Positions 40,035-48,125 of a stretch of DNA of 64,000 nucleotides are shown piece by piece; positions within the stretch are counted from its first letter, which is position 1, and every line of letters begins with the position of its first letter. This DNA comes from Paucisalibacillus globulus (GTDB lineage Bacteria > Bacillota > Bacilli > Bacillales > Amphibacillaceae). The notes under the pieces are model-generated. The model was not told where the DNA came from. It was given only the letters and a program-made list of their open reading frames with translations, and ran no database searches. The stretch is from NCBI RefSeq assembly GCF_900184735.1, contig NZ_LT855393.1, positions 124,001 to 188,000 on the forward strand, read 5' to 3'. The translations under genes and the position numbers were made by a program.

Positions 40035-40469
40035 CTATTTATTCATTCCTTCTAAGATTAAGTAATCCTTCGTTTTATGAATTGGAATATCATAACGATT
40101 GGCAAACTCTATTAAATCATGATAAATGCTCTTTGGGCTGAAATTGATGATACGAAAATGAATGCCTTTTTGTTTTTTTACAATCACACATCTATTTCCC
40201 CAACCAACTCGTTTAAATACCAATTTCTCAACTTGTTTATGACTAACCGTTTTTTTGTAAATAGTTAATGTAAAAACACGTATCTGAAACGTCAATAACC
40301 CATCGGATATCACCAACTTAAAGTCCATAAAGATTGTTGAAAATATAAAAAATGCAAGTGGAATAAGATAATATAGCATCCATAGATTAGCAACTGAAAA
40401 AAATAACAATAAAATTAATAATAATGAAATAACCTGTAACCACCAGATGGTCTTCGCTTTATAAAACAA
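40035..40469 (-). CDS. Two-helix membrane protein with PH-like domain
   Basis: A 144-residue protein: two hydrophobic helices (IWWLQVISLLLILLLFFSVA, WMLYYLIPLAFFIFSTIF) followed by a beta-rich domain (FKLVISDGLLTFQIRVFTL, EKLVFKRVGWGNRCVIVKK) that resembles the PH-like domains of bacterial membrane proteins. The family is not certain. The start is a TTG at 40469 with GGAGGGAG upstream. The DinB gene follows. Confidence 0.66.
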   Translation of the reverse strand: MFYKAKTIWWLQVISLLLILLLFFSVANLWMLYYLIPLAFFIFSTIFMDFKLVISDGLLTFQIRVFTLTIYKKTVSHKQVEKLVFKRVGWGNRCVIVKKQKGIHFRIINFSPKSIYHDLIEFANRYDIPIHKTKDYLILEGMNK

Positions 40470-40543
40470 CTATCCAATCTCCCTCCTCTAGTTATGCAAT
40501 CTACTGGCCCTTCATCTCTACAAGAAAAATTTGACTGAGTATA

Positions 40544-40681
40544 TTATTTTTCTCTCTTTAATTCTTTCTGAAGTTTTATAATCTCTTCTGTCTGATCCAT
40601 TATATTATTATTTATTTTTCTTAAAGCATCATGAATTGAATATAAACCTGCGAAAATCATGATTCCTATAATTAATTCCAT
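40544..40681 (-). CDS. Tiny membrane protein with coiled-coil tail
   Basis: A 45-residue protein from the ATG at 40681: MELIIGIMIFAGLYSIHDAL, then RKINNNIMDQTEEIIKLQKE and LKREK. One helix is followed by a heptad-like coil. GGGGGAA precedes the ATG. It lies 75 bases after the very similar tiny gene at 40757-40888, which suggests an old duplication. Confidence 0.62.
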   Translation of the reverse strand: MELIIGIMIFAGLYSIHDALRKINNNIMDQTEEIIKLQKELKREK

Positions 40682-40756
40682 GATAAATTCCCCCTGTAAT
40701 CGCATCTGCTCCCACTTTTTGTTCTAAAGTACATTTCAGTAAGAAACAAACATAGC

Positions 40757-40888
40757 CTACTTTTCTTTAACGTTCTTTAATAATTCTATAATTTCTTTGT
40801 TTTGTTCATTGGTTTTCTTCAACTTACCATCTATTGATAAGCAACTTATAGCTATTACTACAACACCAAAAATAATAACCAAATCCAT
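40757..40888 (-). CDS. Tiny membrane protein with coiled-coil tail
   Basis: A 43-residue protein from the ATG at 40888: MDLVIIFGVVVIAISCLSID, then GKLKKTNEQNKEIIELLKNV and KEK. The hydrophobic helix plus EQxKEIIxLLK coil parallels the protein at 40544-40681. ATGAGGTT precedes the ATG. The GTTAGTATT motif lies about 75 bases upstream. Confidence 0.62.
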   Translation of the reverse strand: MDLVIIFGVVVIAISCLSIDGKLKKTNEQNKEIIELLKNVKEK

Positions 40889-40964
40889 AGAGATAACCTC
40901 ATTTCACAAATAACATCCACACGTTTTTACTCTTGATTCCCTTTAGCTCCACAACCTCTACCTT

Positions 40965-40982
40965 AATACTAACATAATATTC
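40965..40982 (-). repeat. Recurrent GTTAGTATT motif, copy 6
   Basis: On the minus strand an exact GAATATTATGTTAGTATT follows TTTTTT, between the hairpin at 41013-41043 and the two tiny membrane genes. Confidence 0.65.
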
Positions 40983-41012
40983 AAAAAACTTATCTTAAAA
41001 TTTAAATCACAC

Positions 41013-41043
41013 AAAAAAAGGTGACCCTAACTTCGATCACCTT
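41013..41043 (-). terminator. Minus-strand hairpin terminator
   Basis: AAGGTGA and TCACCTT pair, and on the minus strand seven T residues follow. It ends the S41 peptidase gene. Confidence 0.85.
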
Positions 41044-41124
41044 AATTAACTTTGCACCCATTGATAATGATAACCTTCAAATATCACTGGTTCAATAGAC
41101 TTTCCACACTGATACCAGCAGCTT

Positions 41125-42075
41125 TTAAAGTATTCTCAAGCTCTTCTTTATTAAGTTTGTCAGTATCATATATTGGGCCACAGGTAGGGAGTGTTCTTCT
41201 TGGACTTCTACATTTGGCGTGACACCATTAATTTCCCAGTTTTCATTCGTAATCGGATTGACCGCTCTTCCTATTGGTATATTGATAAAAAAGTGATCAT
41301 TAATTCTTTGGAAACCACCAGGATGGGCACCTCCACTCGTTCTCTCTCCAACTATGGTTGCACGGTTTAGCACTTTTAGAGAGTAAGCAAAATCCTCCGC
41401 TCCTGAGAATGTACGTTTACTTGTTAGAATGAATACTTCTTTATCCTGAAGAGAGGTACCTTGGATATGTGAATTGGTCCATATTTGCTCCACTCGATTG
41501 TCTTTTCTCCAATGGAAATTATTCAAATGTATTCTACCTTTGAACAAATAACTACAGATTAACGCAACCATATCAGCTGAACCACCGGTGTTATCCCGTA
41601 AGTCAAAGATGATAGCACTCGTATTTGCCAAATATTGAAGGGGTGCAATAGCTACCTCACCAGCCAGATTTGTTTCAAAGAACTTTAATGTTTTATGATA
41701 CCCAATATTTCCAGGTAACCGTTCCACCTTTTCGAAACCGTAGTTGTGCAGGCTTAATAGCCTTTTCCTATTTTCAGCTTCTTGTCTCTTATCCGCTTCA
41801 CTATTTCCTTTTGGCACGTCAAAATACTTTAAACCAAGATGCTTATCCTTACTTACAACTTGTAAGTCTTTCGTAATTTGTAGGCTAAACTGGGTTGGAT
41901 CCAGTAATTCTGCATATTGCTGCTCTTGTAGTTTTCTTAGAATCTCTTGTTCTATCTCCTTTGCAACCTCAGGAAACACGAAAGATTCTTTTATTAAATG
42001 GAGCATTCGCATGATGACTTCTTGTTGAAGATTATGATCGAGTGTAGATAGGGGACTAACAGATTGTACTTGCAT
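41125..42075 (-). CDS. S41 family peptidase
   Basis: A 316-residue protein of the tail-specific protease family without a PDZ domain or signal peptide: SAIIFDLRDNTGGSADMVAL, LTSKRTFSGAEDFAYSLK (catalytic Ser in TFSGAED) and TIVGERTSGGAHPGGFQRI. It is closer to the interphotoreceptor-retinoid-binding-type S41 group than to CtpA. The last residues (LIKKSLRIL) look odd: the +1 frame continues in good coding style (DKLNKEELENTLKAAGI) to a stop near 41080, so a small C-terminal frameshift is possible. Its ribosome site AAGGAGG precedes the ATG. Confidence 0.9.
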   Translation of the reverse strand: MQVQSVSPLSTLDHNLQQEVIMRMLHLIKESFVFPEVAKEIEQEILRKLQEQQYAELLDPTQFSLQITKDLQVVSKDKHLGLKYFDVPKGNSEADKRQEAENRKRLLSLHNYGFEKVERLPGNIGYHKTLKFFETNLAGEVAIAPLQYLANTSAIIFDLRDNTGGSADMVALICSYLFKGRIHLNNFHWRKDNRVEQIWTNSHIQGTSLQDKEVFILTSKRTFSGAEDFAYSLKVLNRATIVGERTSGGAHPGGFQRINDHFFINIPIGRAVNPITNENWEINGVTPNVEVQEEHSLPVAQYMILTNLIKKSLRIL

Positions 42076-42284
42076 TGGCTTCCTCCTTATTATTAGGCTC
42101 TTTCTAGCATAATTTAAAATAATTCTAAATAACAGACTGAAAATTCATAATTATCCATGTTATAATAGAGAGAGAGGCTAATATTTAATAAGACGCTGTA
42201 TCTCTTATTAAACTAGTTGGGAATATCTTGATAAGGGAATGTTATAATTAGCCGAAGTTACTCTCACTTTCGGAGGATAAAAAT

Positions 42285-42809
42285 GTGATTATTAAAGCAG
42301 AAATCATTAACCAACCTTATTCTGGTCAATTCAAGGAGAAGATTTATGACATATCAACCCCTTGGAATTCCCAAAATTGGACTTGGGTAAAGTTTGAAGA
42401 TGAAGATTATCATGAATGGTGTGGAGTGTTTAGAGGTTATCCAAGGGCAGTGGCACTTTCCAAAAAGTATAATAAGGTCCTTGTTCTCACATCTGATCAT
42501 TTATTTCAAGTTGACTGTTATAGCAGAGAACTATTTGATTATGAGTCTCAAACTCCATATCAATGTTTAACCGTAACCCCGTCTGGCGATTTCATCATTG
42601 CAGATTATTACGACATTCAAAAAATAGAATCTACACTAAAAGTTAAATCTCCAATAAATAGTCCAATTAAAATGGACAAAATTGAATTTCTTGGTTGGGT
42701 GAGCAATAAATTATTAATTCGTTGTGATGAATTTCTAAATTGGGATAATCATGTAGTATTAGAATTATGCGGAGATACATATGAAATAACCTTAAAAGAC
42801 ATCGACTAA
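42285..42809 (+). CDS. Hypothetical protein, WD/beta-propeller-like strands
   Basis: A 174-residue soluble protein rich in strands and Trp/Tyr: WTWVKFEDEDYHEWCGVFRG, VLVLTSDHLFQVDCYSREL, CLTVTPSGDFIIADYYDIQ. The repeated hydrophobic-strand-plus-polar-turn pattern recalls a few propeller blades, but I cannot name a family. The start is a GTG at 42285 with CGGAGG upstream. It leads a plus-strand series of very small genes. Confidence 0.6.
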   Translation: MIIKAEIINQPYSGQFKEKIYDISTPWNSQNWTWVKFEDEDYHEWCGVFRGYPRAVALSKKYNKVLVLTSDHLFQVDCYSRELFDYESQTPYQCLTVTPSGDFIIADYYDIQKIESTLKVKSPINSPIKMDKIEFLGWVSNKLLIRCDEFLNWDNHVVLELCGDTYEITLKDID

Positions 42810-42863
42810 CTAGCTCAAGTTAGTGAGAATATTAAATTCAAATATATTTTAAAGGAGTAACAT

Positions 42864-42950
42864 ATGAAGTGGTGGAAATTGTTTCTACTGTGCTTGCTTA
42901 CTATTTTTGTAGTCAATTTCGCAGTTGAAATTATTAAAATGTATTTATAG
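42864..42950 (+). CDS. 28-residue single-helix membrane peptide
   Basis: The frame MKWWKLFLLCLLTIFVVNFA, then VEIIKMYL, is preceded by AAAGGAG at ideal distance. It is a single membrane helix. Its size makes it uncertain, but the ribosome site and position between two similar small genes support translation. Confidence 0.5.
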   Translation: MKWWKLFLLCLLTIFVVNFAVEIIKMYL

Positions 42951-43035
42951 ATGCAGGATTTATATATGAAATATTATTGTTTAAAAGGGAATTCCCTAAT
43001 AGATTGACCGTAGTAAAACTGAAGGGGCGATTGCT

Positions 43036-43221
43036 ATGCTTTACAAAGAGAGTCTTATTTTCATTATATCTATATTTGCATTGTTTGAAGTAATAAGATG
43101 GTATAGCTCTAAAAGCCCCAAGTCCTTTAAGCAATCTATGTTTAATATTTTAGCTCCTAGTTTTCTTGTATATGCTGTAACTTTATTAGCGGATAAGCTA
43201 TTTTTTAATGGGGGAATGTAG
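43036..43221 (+). CDS. Two-helix membrane protein
   Basis: A 61-residue protein: ESLIFIISIFALFEVIRWYS, a short polar segment, and ILAPSFLVYAVTLLADKLFF. GAAGGGG precedes the ATG. Its stop lies just before the next gene's start. No family is recognised. Confidence 0.58.
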   Translation: MLYKESLIFIISIFALFEVIRWYSSKSPKSFKQSMFNILAPSFLVYAVTLLADKLFFNGGM

Positions 43222-43222
43222 A

Positions 43223-43558
43223 ATGGAATTTAATTTTGGCTATTTCTCTATTGTTCTACCTCCCTTACACATTACACTTATTGCAATAATATTTATCTTT
43301 CTATTAGTAAGGTGGAGCAAGCAATTAGAAACTCGCCGCTTTACAATATTCTTCTACTTTTTGATTAGCATCTACATTACCCCCATCTATTCTCATGGCA
43401 CAAGGGAAGGTGTCTTTCAGTTATGGCTTCCCTTAGGATTTATAGCCGTTTTCTTATACTTGTTTCGTAGCAAGAGGAACCATCCAGCTAAAATGAAAGC
43501 TAGTATATTAGGATTTTCCATAGCATTATATTTGTTAATACTACAATATGTCGGTTAA
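43223..43558 (+). CDS. Three- to four-helix membrane protein
   Basis: A 111-residue protein: HITLIAIIFIFLLVRWSK, FTIFFYFLISIYITPIYS, LWLPLGFIAVFLYLFRS and SILGFSIALYLLILQ. GGGGG with eight bases spacing selects the ATG at 43223 over the earlier start. It starts two bases after the preceding gene's stop, so the two are coupled. No family is recognised. Confidence 0.6.
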   Translation: MEFNFGYFSIVLPPLHITLIAIIFIFLLVRWSKQLETRRFTIFFYFLISIYITPIYSHGTREGVFQLWLPLGFIAVFLYLFRSKRNHPAKMKASILGFSIALYLLILQYVG

Positions 43559-43587
43559 TTTTTGATATCAGTAATAGGAGGGGTAAT

Positions 43588-43704
43588 GTGAAATATTTAT
43601 TATTTATCGTCGTATCCTTTTTACTTGTGTATTTGAATAGCAAACCTCATTTAAAAGGTTTACGTTTACAGCGTTCCATGCAGCGATCAATGAAGAATAA
43701 GTGA
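43588..43704 (+). CDS. 38-residue membrane peptide with basic tail
   Basis: The GTG at 43588 is preceded by AGGAGGGG. The product MKYLLFIVVSFLLVYLNSKP, then HLKGLRLQRSMQRSMKNK, is one helix followed by a strongly basic tail. Its stop overlaps the region just upstream of the next ribosome site. Confidence 0.55.
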   Translation: MKYLLFIVVSFLLVYLNSKPHLKGLRLQRSMQRSMKNK

Positions 43705-43721
43705 AAAATTGGAGGTGCTAT

Positions 43722-43994
43722 ATGACAAAGGATAATTTTAATCTATTTATAACGATTGGGGCTATATTATCTATAATAGGATTTATACTTTTGTTCTTCA
43801 GCACTCACTTTGGTACATCCTTAGCTGAAAATTGGCTAGTTAATCAGGGTGGTGTTGATACTGCTATGTATCATATTAGGGTAGAAAGTTATATAACTAA
43901 CTTTGTTGTTTCTGGTGGTATACTTTTCGGCTTAGGACTTTTTACTCTTATCCTAACTTATTTTGTAAAAATGCATTTTTTGAAGGATCAGTAA
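43722..43994 (+). CDS. Two-helix membrane protein
   Basis: A 90-residue protein from the ATG at 43722 (GGAGGTG upstream): LFITIGAILSIIGFILLFFS, an outer loop of ~35 residues (GTSLAENWLVNQGGVDTAMY) and FVVSGGILFGLGLFTLIL. No family is recognised. It belongs to the same run of tiny plus-strand membrane genes. Confidence 0.62.
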   Translation: MTKDNFNLFITIGAILSIIGFILLFFSTHFGTSLAENWLVNQGGVDTAMYHIRVESYITNFVVSGGILFGLGLFTLILTYFVKMHFLKDQ

Positions 43995-44057
43995 GTATTT
44001 TTAAAGAAAAGGTCAGTGTCAAAAAAGAAAATAGTAATTGAAGGTGGTTTAACTAAT

Positions 44058-44270
44058 ATGAACGATGCTTTAAAATGTCCTGAATGCAGTAATGAGCTAA
44101 AGCGAGGGTATATTTTTTCTCCGCGTAGAATTAGTTGGTCAGAATCGCCTGACCCAGTTCTTTCTGACTTTGGAAGTGAAGTCTTAATAAATAATGCATT
44201 TATTAAAATAGGTAAAATACCAGCACTAAGATGCGAAGATTGTACTGTAGTTATTTTTAAATACAAATAA
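44058..44270 (+). CDS. PF20097-like zinc-ribbon protein
   Basis: A 70-residue protein from the ATG at 44058 (GAAGGTGG upstream): LKCPECSNELKRGYIFSPRR, ISWSESPDPVLSD and ALRCEDCTVVIFKYK. The two CxxC knuckles around a Trp-containing loop fit the small PF20097 (DUF6487) family, whose function is unknown. An upstream in-frame GTG at 44016 has no ribosome site. Confidence 0.75.
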   Translation: MNDALKCPECSNELKRGYIFSPRRISWSESPDPVLSDFGSEVLINNAFIKIGKIPALRCEDCTVVIFKYK

Positions 44271-44324
44271 ATAACTGCAGATTAGTTAAAAGTGAAATAT
44301 CTTGAGTTGCGGAGGATTGAAACA

Positions 44325-44510
44325 TTGAAAAAACAAACAAAAATTCGTACAATCGGATGGATCCTGGTCGGCATTTTAGGATTTCTTAAATGGCAATATC
44401 CAGAAGAGTCTTCTATCATAACCTCTGGATTGGGAGGACTAATTACTCTTTTAATGGCTTATTACTTACTCTCTTATAAATCAGGTTCAAAGGATTCTAC
44501 AGAAATATAA
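44325..44510 (+). CDS. Two-helix membrane protein
   Basis: A 61-residue protein from the TTG at 44325 (CGGAGG upstream): TIGWILVGILGFLKWQY and ITSGLGGLITLLMAYYLL, ending in a polar tail. No family is recognised. Confidence 0.58.
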   Translation: MKKQTKIRTIGWILVGILGFLKWQYPEESSIITSGLGGLITLLMAYYLLSYKSGSKDSTEI

Positions 44511-44581
44511 TCTTTGGCGATTCCTATCTTTTATTTTTATAAGTACTCTAGTTGAACATTAAGGAAAGGGGGATAGTGGAC

Positions 44582-44875
44582 ATGAAACTGAAGAATAGGG
44601 TAGCACTTGGCTTTTATATCTTCGGACTGTTTCTATATCTAGTCAGTTTTCTTGGATCCTTTTCAATTGGGTTATATATATTATTACCTGCTATCTTTGT
44701 TTTGATGATCGGAATGGCAGTAAATCTTGGTTTATATAAGAAACAAAACTATTATGTAATACCCATCCTCACTTCTATTGTTATCGCCGCTGTAACATAC
44801 CCGTTATGGAACCTCTTAGTTTATCATGTAGATGATTATTACATTTTCTATCCTTTTACATTTTTCTTTTCGTAA
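44582..44875 (+). CDS. Three-helix membrane protein
   Basis: A 97-residue protein: VALGFYIFGLFLYLVSFLG, LYILLPAIFVLMIGMAVN and YVIPILTSIVIAAVTYPLW. AAAGGGGG lies before the ATG at 44582. No family is recognised. It is the last of the plus-strand small-gene run before the convergent terminator. Confidence 0.62.
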   Translation: MKLKNRVALGFYIFGLFLYLVSFLGSFSIGLYILLPAIFVLMIGMAVNLGLYKKQNYYVIPILTSIVIAAVTYPLWNLLVYHVDDYYIFYPFTFFFS

Positions 44876-44902
44876 ATTGTATTTAGAACCTTAATTAAGC
44901 AA

Positions 44903-44941
44903 TAAAAACCATCTCATTTCAATTATTATGAGATGGCTTTT
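44903..44941. terminator. Bidirectional hairpin terminator
   Basis: CCATCTCAT and ATGAGATGG pair perfectly around ten bases, with A residues on the left and CTTTTG on the right. It separates the plus-strand small genes from the convergent MBL gene. Confidence 0.88.
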
Positions 44942-44971
44942 GATTACCTTTGAATAATTTATTTAATTGTA

Positions 44972-45820
44972 TTATCGGGACTGGATTATATGGTCATTCA
45001 CAAGAGCTTGTATAAAAAATAATTCATTTTCATTAGGGTCCCTTTTATGTTCTGTCTTAAACAGGGCTATCGCATCTTCTAGCGAGGAGGACTTCACAAC
45101 TTCACTTGCTGCTGTTAACTCTTCCCAATATAGATTCATTTCATTTAAGTCACATATCGATTCATGACCAAGTAGAAACATTTCCGCATCATATTTTTGA
45201 ATATCTTTCATCATTGGGAGTAACAATGACTGCTTGTAATGAAATAATGAATTTGTCGTTGTCCCATACCCACTATCCCCTAGAAATATTACTTTTTCAT
45301 CTGGTATATAAATAATAGTAGAGTCATCAGTATGGGTGCTATTAATTCTATCGAGGATGCAAAGTTTATTACCTAGATCAATAGTTAATGAATTCTCAAA
45401 TATGACATCCGGAGACCTTAACTTAAAATTATCCCTGTTTGGAATTTCAGTTTGTATAACCTCCATACAGATAGGACTGATTTGTTTAGTACCCACATAC
45501 TTTTGTAGTGAATGATCGTCATAAGACAAACCTTGCCAATCTTTTATTCTTTCGTTTGTTTCACTATTCACGATAACCGTTGCATCAAATTCATTCATTC
45601 CAAGGAAATGATCCCAATGGGCATGGGTAATCACAACATATTTAATTGGTGGTACATTTAAATTCTCTATTTCTAATAGAAATTCCTGAGCATGCTGTGG
45701 AGAATTCCCAGAATCTATTATAAGGCTGTACCGATCACCACATACCAGTCCTAGAGTTGGTCGTTCTTTATCATCTTGGTTGGATAAATAATAAATAGTA
45801 TCACTTATTTTATCTAACAT
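44972..45820 (-). CDS. MBL-fold metallohydrolase
   Basis: A 282-residue metallo-beta-lactamase-fold hydrolase: TLGLVCGDRYSLIIDSGNSP, the metal motif VVITHAHWDHFLG, THTDDSTIIYIPDEKVIFLG (second metal His and Asp) and LLGHESICDL. The C-terminal ~55 residues form a helical extension. The substrate is unknown. AGAGAGG precedes the ATG. It is a single-gene unit; the ~315 bases upstream hold no gene, only an AT-rich stretch with a GTTAGTATT-like motif at 46042-46057. Confidence 0.94.
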   Translation of the reverse strand: MLDKISDTIYYLSNQDDKERPTLGLVCGDRYSLIIDSGNSPQHAQEFLLEIENLNVPPIKYVVITHAHWDHFLGMNEFDATVIVNSETNERIKDWQGLSYDDHSLQKYVGTKQISPICMEVIQTEIPNRDNFKLRSPDVIFENSLTIDLGNKLCILDRINSTHTDDSTIIYIPDEKVIFLGDSGYGTTTNSLFHYKQSLLLPMMKDIQKYDAEMFLLGHESICDLNEMNLYWEELTAASEVVKSSSLEDAIALFKTEHKRDPNENELFFIQALVNDHIIQSR

Positions 45821-46041
45821 GGTATTTTCCTCTCTATTGTATACTCGTTCGATAGGAGAAAATCTACATGTTTATTCTAATGTTATTAAAATAATATAAG
45901 ACTTTCTCTTATGATTGTTTTACCCTTGGACTGGTACCTCCTTGTTTTATTATGGAACAGTATAGCATAATTCAAGCTACACATTATGAATTTTTTAAAC
46001 TTCAAAATACCATGGCAGTTATTTCTTATTTTAGTCTTCTC

Positions 46042-46057
46042 CTAATATGTTAGTATT
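46042..46057 (+). repeat. Recurrent GTTAGTATT motif, copy 7 (weak)
   Basis: CTAATATGTTAGTATT, partly matching GAATATTATGTTAGTATT, lies 80 bases upstream of the small membrane gene at 46137. Confidence 0.5.
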
Positions 46058-46136
46058 TAAATAGATGAAACAATACGGATGTATTTAGGGACAATAGATA
46101 AGCAAAGAAAAAATACGTTTTCTGGGAGGCTAGATC

Positions 46137-46295
46137 ATGGACGAACAATATTTTGTAGGGTGGGGTACACTGGCATTAATCAATGCCGGACTTGCACAAG
46201 GGAAGAATAGAACAGGATTGAACTGGTTCTTGCTATCTCTCGTATTAGGCCCATTGGCAACACTCATTTTGCTATTTGTTGAAAAGAGAGTTTAG
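46137..46295 (+). CDS. Small membrane protein
   Basis: A 52-residue protein from the ATG at 46137 (GGGAGGC upstream): MDEQYFVGWGTLALINAGLA, QGKNRTGLNWFLLSLVLGPL, ATLILLFVEKRV. Two helices flank a basic GKNRTGLNW turn, which is a motif frequent in small Bacillus phage or membrane proteins. A perfect 13-bp inverted repeat overlaps its stop codon. Confidence 0.72.
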   Translation: MDEQYFVGWGTLALINAGLAQGKNRTGLNWFLLSLVLGPLATLILLFVEKRV

Positions 46296-46322
46296 AAGTA
46301 AGAGGTGGAACTTCTAAACTCT
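46287..46322. terminator. 13-bp inverted repeat across a stop codon
   Basis: AGAGTTTAGAAGT (46287-46299) and ACTTCTAAACTCT (46310-46322) are perfect inverse complements. There is no T-run, so termination would be poor; it lies between convergent genes and may act as a bidirectional barrier. Confidence 0.6.
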
Positions 46323-46335
46323 GACCGGAGCAGGT

Positions 46336-46863
46336 CTATATTCTCTTCTCATAGATTCCTTTTACAAATTGCTCCTTATAATCGGTGTATTCTTTGATTC
46401 CACCATTCTTTTCTTTAAGGAATTTTAGTTTGAGGTCTTGGTATTGTTGTCTTACTGAATCGTTTGAGTTTAGGTAATCTCTAAAAAAGATTAGATTCTT
46501 CCAAAGGTCACCATTATATTCCACTAGATGAATATAATGTGTTTTCTCCTCGTATGTTTCATCTGTAAACTTAGCAAGCACTATCTCGTTCGGACGTTCC
46601 ACACGAAGTCTTAAAAAGCCCACTTTCTTTAACCCCTCAAAGATTGCCTGATCAACTTCCTCTAAATCATCAACACCGACAACTATATCTATAATTGGTT
46701 TGGCAACAGTCCCTTTAATCGCGGTGCTACCAATATGTTCAATCCGCTCTTCTTGAAGAGGAGTTGATTTCAGTATGTCCTGTTTAATGTTGAAGAAGTT
46801 CTTCTGCCACTCATCGGTAAAGGTTTCTAACCTTACCTCATCTCGTTTTAATCCTAATCTCAT
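46336..46863 (-). CDS. GrpB family protein
   Basis: A 175-residue GrpB/nucleotidyltransferase-fold protein: RIEHIGSTAIKGTVAKPIID, IVVGVDDLEEVD, HLVEYNGDLWKNLIFFRDYL and the C-terminal KEYTDYKEQFV. The GS-x(n)-DxxV pattern is that of the polymerase-beta-like fold. The exact role is unknown; homologues often bear CoaE fusions. AGGTGAGG precedes the ATG. Confidence 0.94.
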   Translation of the reverse strand: MRLGLKRDEVRLETFTDEWQKNFFNIKQDILKSTPLQEERIEHIGSTAIKGTVAKPIIDIVVGVDDLEEVDQAIFEGLKKVGFLRLRVERPNEIVLAKFTDETYEEKTHYIHLVEYNGDLWKNLIFFRDYLNSNDSVRQQYQDLKLKFLKEKNGGIKEYTDYKEQFVKGIYEKRI

Positions 46864-47133
46864 ATAGATACCTCACCTTTTAAATTTTTCACTATAAACA
46901 AAAATAGTTATTACCATTTAGAACTTTATCTTTTTAGTTTAATATACTGCCTGGGGAAGGGTTTAATCCCATTCTTCCAATCTCTGTACTTTAATTCTAT
47001 TATTAATGTATCACAAAATAGCAATTAACCTTATTAAGTTTAGAAATCACACTTAACCAGAACATACATTCTTGTATTTCTAATCCATCTAGGTTATTCT
47101 TATTATAGGACAATTCTGAAAAGTGGTGTTACC

Positions 47134-48123
47134 ATGAAAACTGTGTTTACCGAAGAAGCTATTCTTGAGGACATTCTTCAGGAAGTATCTTCACGGTTTG
47201 GCCTGGAAATCTATCATATAGAACCAATCAAACGTGGGTGGCTTAATTTAAAATGGAAGATTGAAACGGATTTAGGAATATACCTTGTTAAACAGTACAA
47301 TAAAGAGCGATTAAAAAAATATTCTATTGAAGAATTGAAATGTGTGTTTAATCAACAAAATCGGCTACATCATCTTGGTTTTCCATGTCCTAATATTCTA
47401 ATGGATCAAGGAGAATGTTTCTTGCATTCACCTGGTGGAGAACAGTTTATTGTTATGGAATATAAATCTGGAGCAATTATCAAACCAGGAACGCTATCAG
47501 AGGATCAAATGTACCAGCTTGGGGTTCATGCAGGAAGAATGCACGCTCTACTAAATGATGGTAGTTTACCAACGAAGGATAATCCAGGATTTATACTACC
47601 AGACCGAAAAGAACGAATTGCTTATTGGAAAAGCGTATATAATGAAATCTATCAAACTACTAAATATGATCTCCTTCCAGTAATAGACAAGCAGCTTGAA
47701 CTGATGGAGATTGTTGATGTTAATAAATTAAAGGTTAGCCGGAAAGGTTGGGCACATCGAGATTTATGGGTAGACAATATTCTATTTGATGGTGACCAGC
47801 TTTCTGCCATTCTTGATTTTGACCGAATGAAAATGGATTATTTATCATTAGACGTTGGTAGAGCTGTTATTTCTGGTGCATTGAATGAGGATGGATTGCA
47901 GATTCCTCCAGTTATTGCTTTTTTAAAAGGGTATCAGTCACATCAGGAGACAGGAAATCGCTTCCTAACGAATGCTTTAACTTTATTATGGTATTTAGAA
48001 AGTGAATGGTGGCTTGACGTAATGATGGATGAACGAAAGGGGCCACCGAAACGATTTGTACAGGAAATGATCTGGCTATCGGACCATTTGGTAGAACTAG
48101 ATGACATATTAGGGGGACTATAA
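47134..48123 (+). CDS. APH-fold phosphotransferase (CotS/homoserine-kinase-like)
   Basis: A 329-residue aminoglycoside-phosphotransferase-fold kinase: IKRGWLNLKWKIETDLGIYL, VKQYNK (catalytic Lys), FIVMEYKSGAII, KGWAHRDLWVDNILFDG (Brenner motif HxDxxxxN) and LSAILDFDRMK (DFD). It resembles spore-coat CotS-related and choline/homoserine-type kinases; the substrate is unknown. The ribosome site is weak (GTGGTG). The methyltransferase gene follows after two bases, so the two are coupled. Confidence 0.92.
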   Translation: MKTVFTEEAILEDILQEVSSRFGLEIYHIEPIKRGWLNLKWKIETDLGIYLVKQYNKERLKKYSIEELKCVFNQQNRLHHLGFPCPNILMDQGECFLHSPGGEQFIVMEYKSGAIIKPGTLSEDQMYQLGVHAGRMHALLNDGSLPTKDNPGFILPDRKERIAYWKSVYNEIYQTTKYDLLPVIDKQLELMEIVDVNKLKVSRKGWAHRDLWVDNILFDGDQLSAILDFDRMKMDYLSLDVGRAVISGALNEDGLQIPPVIAFLKGYQSHQETGNRFLTNALTLLWYLESEWWLDVMMDERKGPPKRFVQEMIWLSDHLVELDDILGGL

Positions 48124-48125
48124 CT

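Noticed and set aside
45930-45960. ACTGGTACCTCC resembling the T-box TGGTACCGCG
   Set aside because: Only part of the motif matches, no specifier stem or terminator follows and no amino-acid gene is near.
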